Assembly: GCA_038229295.1 (NCBI GenBank)
Contig: JBBROO010000066.1
Span: 1 to 10,144, forward strand
Direction of reading: 5' to 3'
Length of the DNA: 10,144 nt
DNA from: JAJPGZ01 sp038229295
GTDB lineage: Bacteria > Verrucomicrobiota > Verrucomicrobiia > Chthoniobacterales > UBA10450
Each line of letters starts with the position of its first letter. The first letter of the stretch is position 1. Under the pieces are notes generated by a model. The model made no database searches. It was not told the origin of the DNA and saw nothing but the letters and a program-made list of their open reading frames with translations. The position numbers were made by a program, and so were the translations under genes. Shown piece by piece: positions 1-5,966 of this stretch.

Positions 1-2
1 CC

Positions 3-389
3 GAGCTCGAGCCGACGATCAAGCGACTGCAAACCGCCGGCATTCGCGTGAGTCTCTTTGTCGATCCAACACTCGAGCAAATCGATGCGGCCGGCGCGCT
101 CGGCGTGGAGATGATTGAATTGCATACCGGAAAATTAGCGAACGCGTTTGCCGAGAAGATTCAAAAAGAAGAGCTGCAAAATTTGCAGGCGGCGGCGAAG
201 TGCGCGTCGGAATTAAATCTGCAAGTCAACGCCGGCCACGGCATCAATTACACGAACATCGCGCTCATTCATCAAATCCGGCACTTGAACGAACTGAACA
301 TCGGCCACTCGATTGTTTCTCGCGCCGTCTTCATCGGACTCGAAGCGGCCGTGCGCGACATGCTGCGCGCGATGGAAGATTATCGCTGA
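3..389 (+). CDS. pdxJ: Pyridoxine 5'-phosphate synthase PdxJ, 3' part only
   Basis: PdxJ condenses 1-deoxy-xylulose 5-phosphate with 3-amino-2-oxopropyl phosphate in the last ring-forming step of pyridoxal 5'-phosphate synthesis, in the cytosol. The reading frame is open from the window edge, so the true start lies upstream; about 128 C-terminal residues are visible, roughly half of the usual 240 or so. The TIM-barrel landmarks of the family are clear: VSLFVDP, IELHTG, the NAGHGINY loop, and the C-terminal ELNIGHSIVSRAVFIGLEAAV block that binds phosphate and closes the barrel. The stop overlaps the acpS start by one base (TGATG), which suggests translational coupling. pdxJ-acpS is a widespread housekeeping pair, known for example from E. 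coli. A GTG at 48 lies inside the gene and is not its start. Confidence 0.95.
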   Translation, partial: ELEPTIKRLQTAGIRVSLFVDPTLEQIDAAGALGVEMIELHTGKLANAFAEKIQKEELQNLQAAAKCASELNLQVNAGHGINYTNIALIHQIRHLNELNIGHSIVSRAVFIGLEAAVRDMLRAMEDYR

Positions 390-769
390 TGAGCGTCTTC
401 GGCATCGGCGTCGATTTGGTTGAATGCGCGCGCATTCAAAAATCGCTCGATCGCTTTGGCGATCGCTTTCTGAAGCGTGTGTTCACCGAGGGCGAAATCG
501 AATATGCCATGTCGATGAAATTTCCGGCACGCCATTTGGCCGCGCGTTTCGCAGCGAAGGAAGCCATCTCGAAAGCATTCGGTACCGGCATCGGCAAAGC
601 GATGGGTTGGCGCGACATCGACGTGCAAAAAAAGGAGAGCGGCGAACCGTTTCTCGTTTTAACCGGCGGCGCCGAGAAGATGTCGATCTTGCGCCGCCTA
701 ACGAAAGCGTCGATCACGCTCAGCCACACCGACACTCACGCCATGGCGATGATTGTCCTGGAAAGCTGA
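389..769 (+). CDS. acpS: Holo-[acyl-carrier-protein] synthase AcpS
   Basis: AcpS transfers the 4'-phosphopantetheine arm of coenzyme A to a serine of acyl carrier protein, making it active for fatty acid synthesis. The 126-residue product has the normal family length. It opens with the hallmark GIGVDLVECARI, whose Asp9 is the metal-binding residue. The second signature, ARHLAARFAAKEAISKAFGTGIG (about 47-69), carries the metal-binding Glu58. The C-terminal SITLSHTDTHAMAMIVLE strand is also typical. The ATG at 389 was chosen because it places the motif at the usual distance from the N terminus and overlaps the pdxJ stop. Upstream in-frame codons lie inside pdxJ and would add an unrelated N terminus. 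The gene is convergent with the next one, with only 12 bp between their stops and no obvious terminator hairpin there. Confidence 0.96.
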   Translation: MSVFGIGVDLVECARIQKSLDRFGDRFLKRVFTEGEIEYAMSMKFPARHLAARFAAKEAISKAFGTGIGKAMGWRDIDVQKKESGEPFLVLTGGAEKMSILRRLTKASITLSHTDTHAMAMIVLES

Positions 770-781
770 GTCTGCGTTTTG

Positions 782-1246
782 TTAGTCGTGCTTGGATTGG
801 AGCGAATGACTCGACCAATGAATCGCGCGAATCCGCCAACCAGCATTCGTTTTCGTTAGGATCATCAACTCCGCGCCTTGACTGTTGATTTCCTTACCTT
901 CGAATTTGCCGACGCTATGAGAAAGCGAAGTGACCCACGCCGTGTCGCCTTCCCGTTTCGCAACTAAGTCAGAACGCGTCATCACCACCGTGCGCAAAAA
1001 ATCCATGTCTTCCTGGAGATGTTTTTTGGCGTACTCCTCGCGCGTTTGTTTTACACCGCTCTCCAGAATGACCGCGTCGGGCGCGAGCAGTTCCATGGCC
1101 GCGGCGCCTTCTCCTTTTTGCAGCGCGCTGGAAAATCCATCAACCGTCGCGGCGATCGCGTTGCCGTCGTCCGGTTGCGATTGGCCGAGGGAGCTGGATG
1201 CCGTGATGATGCAAATGCCGACAAGGCTGAGCACGTCTGTTTTCAT
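782..1246 (-). CDS. Secreted SnoaL/DUF4440-like (NTF2-fold) protein, copy A
   Basis: A 154-residue protein with an N-terminal signal peptide (MKTDVLSLVGICIITASSSLG) followed by one NTF2-like domain of the DUF4440/SnoaL kind. The family signs are an early helix AIAATVDGFSSAL, then LLAPDAVILESG, TREEY, a central TAWVTS strand and the closing GWRIRAIHWSS strand. NTF2-fold proteins form open cone-shaped pockets and may be enzymes or ligand binders; no substrate can be read from the sequence. The frame is open upstream to 1354, but the ATG at 1246 is preferred because it directly begins the signal peptide. It is read away from the copper gene cluster, with 80 bp to the divergent gene at 1327. By eye about half of its residues match the second copy at 8630-9196, including the stretch ILESGV.QTREEY, so the two are paralogues. 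Confidence 0.8.
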   Translation of the reverse strand: MKTDVLSLVGICIITASSSLGQSQPDDGNAIAATVDGFSSALQKGEGAAAMELLAPDAVILESGVKQTREEYAKKHLQEDMDFLRTVVMTRSDLVAKREGDTAWVTSLSHSVGKFEGKEINSQGAELMILTKTNAGWRIRAIHWSSHSLQSKHD

Positions 1247-1326
1247 GTGATGATCGAACCACGGTCGCGGTGGAGAATGCAACCAAGGACAATATTTGTT
1301 GAACGTTTCAGCAAGTGCGCCGACTA
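1247..1326. promoter_or_regulatory. Divergent intergenic region, probable two-way promoter
   Basis: These 80 bp separate two divergent starts, so they should hold the promoters of both the DUF4440-like gene (minus) and the small Cys/His gene (plus). The middle is AT-rich (AATATTTGTTGAAC around 1291-1304) compared with its surroundings. I could not find a convincing -35/-10 pair for either strand, nor a CsoR-type ATACCC...GGGTAT site like the one at 9987-10003. Its role is inferred from gene orientation only. Confidence 0.4.
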
Positions 1327-1734
1327 ATGAGTGTGCGCGGCGCCCGGAAACCAAAGATCAGTCAGCTGGTGATTTCTGTTATCGGCATGGTTGCGTGGGT
1401 CGCCATCTTCAACCATTGCGCGCTGGGAGCGCTCGCGGCAAAACCGGTTTCGCACTGTCATCCAACTCCGGTCAAACATGAACAAGGCGAACAAATGCCG
1501 TGCTGCAAAGTTCTTCAGGCCGTCACGGCGCCAACGAAGGCTGCGGTCGGGTATGACGCTTTCGATTTTAAGCTTACGCCGTATCCGTTTTCGTTAGATC
1601 TATTGAGCGGTATTTCACGGCATCACACCTATGCGCGTAATCTCGATACCGGGCCGCCTTTCGTAACGTCATTTTCGGAATCGGTTTTGCAGCGGAGCAT
1701 TCTCGCTCACGCTCCTCCTCTTTCTCTGAGCTAA
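1327..1734 (+). CDS. Small secreted or anchored Cys/His protein, unknown function
   Basis: A 135-residue protein that I cannot assign to a named family. It has a basic N terminus (MSVRGARKPK), one hydrophobic segment at about 12-36 that could be a signal peptide or anchor, then a metal-ligand-rich stretch: HC at 30-31, CH at 44-45, several His, and a CC pair at 59-60. The C-terminal half is low in features and ends in HAPPLSLS. The clustered Cys and His just after a membrane segment suggest a periplasmic metal site, but this is inference. The ATG at 1327 is used; an in-frame GTG at 1315 would add four residues. There is no clear Shine-Dalgarno sequence. It opens the plus-strand run of copper-type genes, 154 bp before the next one. 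Confidence 0.6.
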   Translation: MSVRGARKPKISQLVISVIGMVAWVAIFNHCALGALAAKPVSHCHPTPVKHEQGEQMPCCKVLQAVTAPTKAAVGYDAFDFKLTPYPFSLDLLSGISRHHTYARNLDTGPPFVTSFSESVLQRSILAHAPPLSLS

Positions 1735-1888
1735 CGACTCGCATTCCCGCGCCGGGATTTAGCGGTCGCTCGCTCCTTCACGCTGTCTCGGTTCGACGCG
1801 GATCGACGCGTCACAGGCAGCACAAGATCGACATGCGCATGTGCGTCGTCGTTTCACTTCAACCGCAATTCAACTCAAACAAAAAACT
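1735..1888. other. 154-bp gap with hairpins and a 12-bp palindrome, possible leader/promoter
   Basis: The largest gene-free gap in the window. It contains a small stem at 1745-1757 (TCCCG, three-base loop, CGGGA), a GACGCG/CGCGTC inverted repeat with a six-base loop at 1795-1812, and a perfect 12-bp palindrome at 1831-1842. The last 40 bases are A-rich and end at the next ATG with no clear Shine-Dalgarno sequence. I see no convincing -35/-10 pair, though its length and symmetric elements would fit a promoter-operator region for the long gene run that follows. Confidence 0.4.
1831..1842. repeat. Perfect 12-bp palindrome ACATGCGCATGT
   Basis: ACATGCGCATGT reads the same on both strands and lies 46 bp upstream of the ATG at 1889. 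A site of this shape and position could be an operator for a dimeric regulator, but it does not resemble the CsoR-type site near the right end of the window. No second copy was noticed, so a chance palindrome is possible. Confidence 0.4.
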
Positions 1889-2290
1889 ATGAACAAAATG
1901 ACAATTAAATATCAGTTACTCACTCTGCTCGCGATCGGTCTCGGCAGCGCGGCCTTCGCGGCGAATCTCTCGGACAAAGACAAACAGTTCCTCGCTAACT
2001 ACGACAAAATTCAAACCGCCCTGGTGGCTGACGATCTCGACGGAGCTAAAACGGCCGCTGTCGATCTTGGCGATAACGGCGCTGAGTTAGCGAAAAGCAG
2101 TTCGCTCAAAGACGCGCGTGTCGCGTTCGAAAAACTGAGCGCGCAGGCAAAGCAACTGGCGACCGGTCAATCTGATTACCACGTCTTTCATTGCCCAATG
2201 CTGAAGAAGGATTGGGTGCAAAGATCGACAACCACCGCGAATCCGTACGGCGGCAAGGAGATGGTCAGTTGCGGGGAAATGCAGAAATAA
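1889..2290 (+). CDS. Periplasmic DUF3347-like protein
   Basis: A 133-residue exported protein. It has a signal peptide (about 1-25, ending AAFAA), a helical middle with the pattern IQTALVADDLDGAKTAA, and a C-terminal motif typical of DUF3347: HCPMLKKDW at 101-109, then ANPYGGKEMVSCGE at 117-130. In the family the HCPM...NPY.G..M..CG signature is often found in or beside the periplasmic adaptors of Cus-type heavy-metal efflux systems. Cys102, Met104, Met125 and Cys128 are plausible metal ligands. A role as a periplasmic copper or silver chaperone is inferred from this and from the neighbours. The ATG at 1889 is chosen because it starts the signal peptide; the frame extends back to 1841 without a sensible N terminus. 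The next gene starts 29 bp downstream. Confidence 0.78.
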   Translation: MNKMTIKYQLLTLLAIGLGSAAFAANLSDKDKQFLANYDKIQTALVADDLDGAKTAAVDLGDNGAELAKSSSLKDARVAFEKLSAQAKQLATGQSDYHVFHCPMLKKDWVQRSTTTANPYGGKEMVSCGEMQK

Positions 2291-2319
2291 ACAACTCGGA
2301 AAACGAAAGTAGAAACCAA

Positions 2320-2712
2320 ATGAAAAAAACAAACATCATTCTGTCACTGGCAGCCGCGGCCATTTTCGCGGCCTACCCGGCGCTCGCTCATCAAGGTCAT
2401 GAGCACGGCGAGAAGGAAGAACTTGCCTCGGGCGAGACGAAAAAGATTAGCGGTGAAGTCATCGACATGGCCTGCTATGTCGATCATAACGCGACCGGCG
2501 AAAAGCATGCCGATTGCGCGAAGAAGTGCATCACGAGCGGGTTACCTGTTGGTCTGAAAGCAGACGACGGTAAAACGTATCTGCTGATCGGCGAACATAA
2601 GCCGCTGAACAGCGAGCTGGTGCAATACGCGGCGAAGAAGATCACGGTCGAAGGCAAGGTCACTTCGCGAGATGGCGTCAACATGATCGAGAACGCATCG
2701 ATCCTGAAGTAA
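2320..2712 (+). CDS. Small secreted His/Cys protein, possible OB-fold, unknown function
   Basis: A 130-residue protein with a clear signal peptide (MKKTNIILSLAAAAIFAAYPALA) and a mature N terminus starting HQGHEHGE, a short His-rich tag. The rest is compact: GEVIDMACYVDHNATG (45-60), HADCAKKCITSGLPVGL (63-79), DGKTYLLIGEH (83-93), then KKITVEGKVTSRDGVNMIE. The alternating strands and the repeated G.V pattern suggest a small beta-barrel (OB-like) fold; this is a guess from the pattern. Cys52, Cys66 and Cys70 with nearby His could bind metal or form a disulfide; CAKKC is not a haem motif. I recognise it as a kind of protein seen beside metal genes but know no assigned function. The ATG at 2320 starts the signal peptide. 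The gene lies between DUF3347 and DUF305 genes, 18 bp before the latter. Confidence 0.68.
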   Translation: MKKTNIILSLAAAAIFAAYPALAHQGHEHGEKEELASGETKKISGEVIDMACYVDHNATGEKHADCAKKCITSGLPVGLKADDGKTYLLIGEHKPLNSELVQYAAKKITVEGKVTSRDGVNMIENASILK

Positions 2713-2730
2713 CCGGGCGATATCGACGAT

Positions 2731-3321
2731 ATGAAATTGTTATTCAACGTTCGGCTCACTCATGTGCTAGCAATGGCCATCACTCTGTCGGTTTCGACCG
2801 GCGGGGTGTTGGCGCACGGGGGAAAGCATCACTCCGACCCGATGGCGGCGAGCCTTCAGGGACTAAAAGGCAAAGAGTTTGAATCCATGTACCTGAAGCA
2901 GATGATTCATCATCATCAATCTGGCGTCGAAATGGCGGAACTCGCGACCAGCAATACAAAGCGCGCTGAGCTGAACAAAATGGGACGGGAAATCATCACC
3001 GCACAAAAATCGGAGATCGATCAAATGACGGGCTGGCTAAAAAAAGATGGCGGAAGCGTCGGCTCGATGGAGCAAATGCCCGGCATGGAAAAGATGATGA
3101 AGGAGATGGCGGAGCTGAAGAAGGCGAAGGACGACGACTTCGACAAGATGTTCCTCTCCATGATGATCGAACACCACAAAGGCGCCGTCGCCATGTCGAA
3201 GTTAGTCGCTGATCATGCCGACCGCGCTGAAATCAAGCAGCTGGCTGAAAAAATCATCCAAGATCAAACGAAAGAGATCCAACAGATGAAGGACTGGAAG
3301 AAAGCCTGGTTCAAAAAGTAG
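2731..3321 (+). CDS. Periplasmic DUF305 protein with two repeats (CopM-like)
   Basis: A 196-residue exported protein with a signal peptide (about 1-28) followed by HGGKHH. It carries two copies of the DUF305 core, a four-helix, ferritin-like unit. The first has FESMYLKQMIHHHQSGVEMAE at about 50-70; the second has FDKMFLSMMIEHHKGAVAMSK at about 137-157. Each is followed by a second helix rich in acidic residues and Met (EIDQMTGWL; EIQQMKDW). The HH and flanking Met are the likely metal ligands. The linker between them (about 108-128) is unusually Met-rich: SMEQMPGMEKMMKEM. A cyanobacterial member, CopM, binds copper and supports copper tolerance, so a periplasmic copper-binding role is likely here. 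The start at 2731 follows the previous stop by 18 bp. A second DUF305 gene, of a different membrane topology, lies at 9298. Confidence 0.9.
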   Translation: MKLLFNVRLTHVLAMAITLSVSTGGVLAHGGKHHSDPMAASLQGLKGKEFESMYLKQMIHHHQSGVEMAELATSNTKRAELNKMGREIITAQKSEIDQMTGWLKKDGGSVGSMEQMPGMEKMMKEMAELKKAKDDDFDKMFLSMMIEHHKGAVAMSKLVADHADRAEIKQLAEKIIQDQTKEIQQMKDWKKAWFKK

Positions 3322-3330
3322 CCTACCGAA

Positions 3331-3345
3331 CTGAGTTCGACTCAG
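3331..3345. repeat. Short perfect stem-loop in the 3322-3387 gap
   Basis: CTGAGT and ACTCAG form a perfect six-base stem around a three-base TCG loop, ten bases after the stop of the DUF305 gene. No T-run follows, so it is not a standard intrinsic terminator. It could act as an RNA stability or processing element within the operon, or be chance. Confidence 0.35.
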
Positions 3346-3387
3346 ACGAGCGGCGTTCGATCCGCCCCGTCGAGTTGAATCAACACT

Positions 3388-4233
3388 GTGAATATATTTT
3401 TCCAACATCTTAGCGAGCCCGAGTACATGCATGTGCTCATTAACCCGATGCCCGTTTATGGCCTGAGCATGGGCGTGGTGGCGATGGTGGTTGCGCTGAT
3501 CTATCGATCTCGACCTGTTTTGGTGGCGGCTCTTATTTTGATTTTCCTAGCCGGCCTTTCGGCGTGGCCGACTTATCATTACGGACAGGCTGCCTATGAT
3601 CGGGTGAAATCGATGTCCGATACGGTGGGAGGGCAGTGGCTGGACGAACACATGGCTCGAGCCGAGAAATTGATCTACGCCTTTTACGTTTTGGCTGCGG
3701 TCGCGCTGGCTGGGATTTTTGCGCCGCTCAAATGGCCTCGAACCTCCAAGCCGTTGGGAATCGCTGCACTCGTGCTGGGGATCACCACGCTCGGCATCGG
3801 CGGTTACATTTCGTATCCGGCCGGTCATGTGCGGCACAAGGAATTTCGGTTCGAGCCGCCGCCGGCGAGACAACAGGAAGAGGAACATCACCATCACGGA
3901 GGTGAAGGCGCCATGGATCACGACGAACACGCCGAAGGTCAACCGGCCAAGCCGATGGATCACGGCTCAATGCCGGGCATGGAAGCAAGCAAGAACGGCA
4001 CCGACTCGAAAGAGCAACCGATGCAGCATGATGCCACCGGGCAATCTGCCGCGCCCACGCAAGAGCAACTCGAAGCCAGCCGCCTGCAATTGGAAGCCAG
4101 CCGGCTGCAGCTCGAAGCGAGCCGCAAGCAATTGGAAGCGGCGGACGCTGCGAAGACGCAAAATCCACCCGCTCCGCAGCCAACTCAATCTCCGAAAGCA
4201 GAAGACGGGCATCCACATGAACACCAACCTTAG
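3388..4233 (+). CDS. Four-helix membrane protein with His/Met-rich and heptad-repeat tail
   Basis: A 281-residue protein in two parts. Residues 1-145 hold four likely membrane helices (about 21-39, 44-61, 95-112, 122-141). The start of this part, HVLINPMPVYGLSMG, and the later TYHYGQAAYDRV resemble a broad uncharacterised family with an LNHLPV.G motif. The hydrophilic tail (146-281) begins with HHHH at 167-170 and continues with MDHDEH, MDHGSMPGM and MQHD, which look like soft and borderline metal sites. Then come four heptads of QLEASRL type (227-254), a short coiled coil, and a Pro-rich end with HPHEHQP. The tail probably faces the periplasm and may collect copper; this is inference. The GTG at 3388 keeps the whole N terminus; the first ATG at 3427 would drop 13 residues without losing a helix. 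The stop lies 19 bp before the next ATG. Confidence 0.7.
   Translation: MNIFFQHLSEPEYMHVLINPMPVYGLSMGVVAMVVALIYRSRPVLVAALILIFLAGLSAWPTYHYGQAAYDRVKSMSDTVGGQWLDEHMARAEKLIYAFYVLAAVALAGIFAPLKWPRTSKPLGIAALVLGITTLGIGGYISYPAGHVRHKEFRFEPPPARQQEEEHHHHGGEGAMDHDEHAEGQPAKPMDHGSMPGMEASKNGTDSKEQPMQHDATGQSAAPTQEQLEASRLQLEASRLQLEASRKQLEAADAAKTQNPPAPQPTQSPKAEDGHPHEHQP
4066..4149 (+). repeat. Four tandem 21-bp units coding a QLEASRL heptad
   Basis: Four consecutive 21-base units beginning at 4066, 4087, 4108 and 4129 encode QLEASRL, QLEASRL, QLEASRK and QLEAADA. The units vary mainly at third codon positions (CTC or TTG for Leu, GCC or GCG for Ala), so the protein repeat is kept while the DNA has drifted. The last unit is degenerate in its second half. 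The number of units could vary between strains by slippage or recombination. Confidence 0.9.
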
Positions 4234-4252
4234 GCGGGAACAAAAATCAGTG

Positions 4253-5305
4253 ATGAATCGCAGTAAGAATTTGGTCCGGAGTTTGGCGATTTTTGTGCCG
4301 TTCTATTTCTGTGTGTCGAATGCTCGTGCGGGGCAGACGCAGATGGTAAGGGAGGCGAACGGTGCTCTGTCGCAGCCTGCCGGGATGGGCGAGAGCATGA
4401 TGGGCGATCCCGGCCTTATCCCGTTCGGAATCATGACCGGTCAGGCGGGGAGATGGATGGTCGGTTACCAATTCATCTTCGAGCAAATGGACGGTCATCT
4501 TGTTGGGACCGACGACATCAGCGAGGCCGCGATTCTCAAACGATTCTTCGCCACGCCCACCGACATGACGATGCAAATGCACATGTTCATGGTGATGTAT
4601 GTGCCGATCGACAGGCTTAGTCTCATGGCCGTGCTCCCCTATATCCGCAAGGATATGAACCACCTTACGATCGATGGTGAGCGCTTCGCCGAGCGCACTG
4701 ATGGCATCGGTGACATCGAACTACGCGGGATGTATCGAATCTTTGAGACGAAGGACCTGCATCATCGTTTGTTGGTAAACGGTGGAGTGGGCCTGCCCAG
4801 CGGATCGATCGACGAGCGACTCAACGGAATGCGGCTCGAATATCCAATGCAACTCGGATCGGGAACGTTCTCGTTGCTACCGGGCTTCACTTATCTCGGC
4901 GAAGCATTGCCTTGGGGTTGGGGAGCAGACTTCAAGTCAACCGTGCGACTCGGCAGAAACGACAACGGCTACAGATTGGGGAATCGTTACGAGCCGAGCA
5001 TCTGGGTCGCGCGGCAGTTGGCGAATTGGGTCAGCTTATCGGTAGGCGCGAGCGGGGAGTTTTGGGAGAACGTTCGCGGGTCGGATCCCAAGCTCGATCC
5101 CATGGACGAGCCGACGAAGGACATAAACCTGCAAGGCGGGAAGCGCCTCAATGCCACCTTCGGAATCACATTCCATCCGCCGACCGGGTTTTTTAAAGGC
5201 CAGCAGCTTTTTGTGCAAGGGGATGTTCCGGTCGTCCAATCCTTGGATGGTCCGCAACTTCAGCGGAGCTACATGCTTCATCTCGCCTGGCAGTGGGAAT
5301 TCTGA
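4253..5305 (+). CDS. Met-rich outer-membrane beta-barrel, transporter-like (phenol MetA-deg type)
   Basis: A 350-residue protein with a signal peptide (about 1-27, ending NARAG) and alternating amphipathic strands through to a C-terminal LAWQWEF, the aromatic ending usual for outer-membrane barrels. It resembles the proteins annotated as transporters of the phenol MetA-degradation (PF13557) kind, which are frequent beside copper genes. The segment GESMMGDPGLIPFGIMTGQ (about 46-64) and the strand MTMQMHMFMVMYVP (about 105-118) are strikingly Met-rich and could offer a path or sites for Cu(I). GIGDIELRGMYR and GGVGLPSGSIDERLNG are further family-like blocks. The ATG at 4253 directly precedes the signal peptide. 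An ATG at 4217 would overlap the upstream gene and add a polar stretch. The frame is open much further upstream, but that part is a shadow of the preceding gene. The substrate is not known. Confidence 0.75.
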   Translation: MNRSKNLVRSLAIFVPFYFCVSNARAGQTQMVREANGALSQPAGMGESMMGDPGLIPFGIMTGQAGRWMVGYQFIFEQMDGHLVGTDDISEAAILKRFFATPTDMTMQMHMFMVMYVPIDRLSLMAVLPYIRKDMNHLTIDGERFAERTDGIGDIELRGMYRIFETKDLHHRLLVNGGVGLPSGSIDERLNGMRLEYPMQLGSGTFSLLPGFTYLGEALPWGWGADFKSTVRLGRNDNGYRLGNRYEPSIWVARQLANWVSLSVGASGEFWENVRGSDPKLDPMDEPTKDINLQGGKRLNATFGITFHPPTGFFKGQQLFVQGDVPVVQSLDGPQLQRSYMLHLAWQWEF

Positions 5306-5322
5306 GAACGTGAAGGACAAAT

Positions 5323-5352
5323 ATGAACATAAACGTTGCGCAGGAAATTTGA
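5323..5352 (+). CDS. Possible nine-codon leader ORF coupled to the lipoprotein gene
   Basis: ATG at 5323 opens a nine-codon frame (MNINVAQEI) whose TGA at 5350-5352 shares one base with the ATG of the lipoprotein gene (TGATG). An AAGGA at 5313-5317 sits five bases before it, a fair Shine-Dalgarno sequence. Such mini-ORFs can load ribosomes for the next gene by termination-reinitiation. The lipoprotein also has its own AGGA at 5342-5345, so the mini-ORF may be chance. Confidence 0.3.
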   Translation: MNINVAQEI

Positions 5353-5966
5353 TGCGTAAATTCGTCGCTTTGCTCGCGATGATCGCACTCAGCGGATGCG
5401 CGACGAATTTCGAATCCAAGCCGCTAAACGCCGACCATCCCGCGAGCGCACAGGCGCAGGAAGCGCCACGTTTCGGAATGAAACGGTTGATCGTGCCGGA
5501 TGAACTAACGCGCAAAACGAATGCGCAGCTGGCAAGAAAAGACGTTCCGAATCCTGACTTCCAAGGCAGCGGAATGTCACACGACATGAGCGACATGAAG
5601 GGCATGGACCATTCCAAAATGCAAGGAATGGACATGAACAAACCGCCACCGAAGTCTGAAACAATGGAAGGGATGGATCATTCGAAAATGAAAGGCATGG
5701 CGGAGCCCGCCCCGGCAGCTTCTCCCGCAAATAAAGAAGCGGTGGGGATGGAGATGAAAAAAACGTCAGACGAAATGAAAAAGCTTTCCGATGAATTGAA
5801 AGCGAAGTCCGACGCGGAGAAGGCGACGGCGAAACCTTCGCAGGCCGCCAAGAGCGAGGCCGCATATTGGACCTGCGTGATGCATCCGGAAATCCACGCC
5901 GACAAACCGGGACAATGCCCGAAGTGCGGCATGACGTTGGTGAAGAAGGAGGGCGGCGCGAAATGA
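5352..5966 (+). CDS. Lipoprotein with MDHSKM repeats and C-terminal heavy-metal-binding domain
   Basis: A 204-residue lipoprotein. The signal peptide ends in a lipobox LSGC, with Cys16 as the lipidation site. Residues 73-116 are Met/His-rich, with two GMDHSKM copies (84-90 and 107-113) plus SHDMSDM and GMDMN. These resemble the DHSQMQGM copper-binding repeats of Pseudomonas CopA. A charged helical linker with MKKTSDEMKKLSDELKAKSD (135-154) looks like a coiled coil. The C terminus (172-197) is a heavy-metal-binding domain of the YWTCVMHPEI...PGQCPKCGMTLV type, with Cys175, His178, Cys189 and Cys192 as likely ligands; this domain is often found at the start of CusB-like adaptors or of copper ATPases. 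Here it stands on a separate lipoprotein. AGGA at 5342-5345 supports the start. The stop overlaps the next start (ATGA), so the pair is translationally coupled to the TolC-type channel gene. Confidence 0.85.
   Translation: MRKFVALLAMIALSGCATNFESKPLNADHPASAQAQEAPRFGMKRLIVPDELTRKTNAQLARKDVPNPDFQGSGMSHDMSDMKGMDHSKMQGMDMNKPPPKSETMEGMDHSKMKGMAEPAPAASPANKEAVGMEMKKTSDEMKKLSDELKAKSDAEKATAKPSQAAKSEAAYWTCVMHPEIHADKPGQCPKCGMTLVKKEGGAK

Noticed and set aside
1247..1354. Extended N terminus of DUF4440 copy A from 1354
   Set aside because: It would place 36 polar residues before a good signal peptide and overlap the divergent gene start; the ATG at 1246 is better.
1745..1762. Intrinsic terminator after the small Cys/His gene
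   Set aside because: The stem is only five base pairs and is followed by TTTAG, not a T-run.
3719..4252. Very long open frame running upstream of the outer-membrane barrel gene
   Set aside because: It overlaps the His-rich membrane protein gene in another frame and its product is Arg/Trp/Ser-rich with no fold-like pattern. The signal peptide at 4253 marks the real start.
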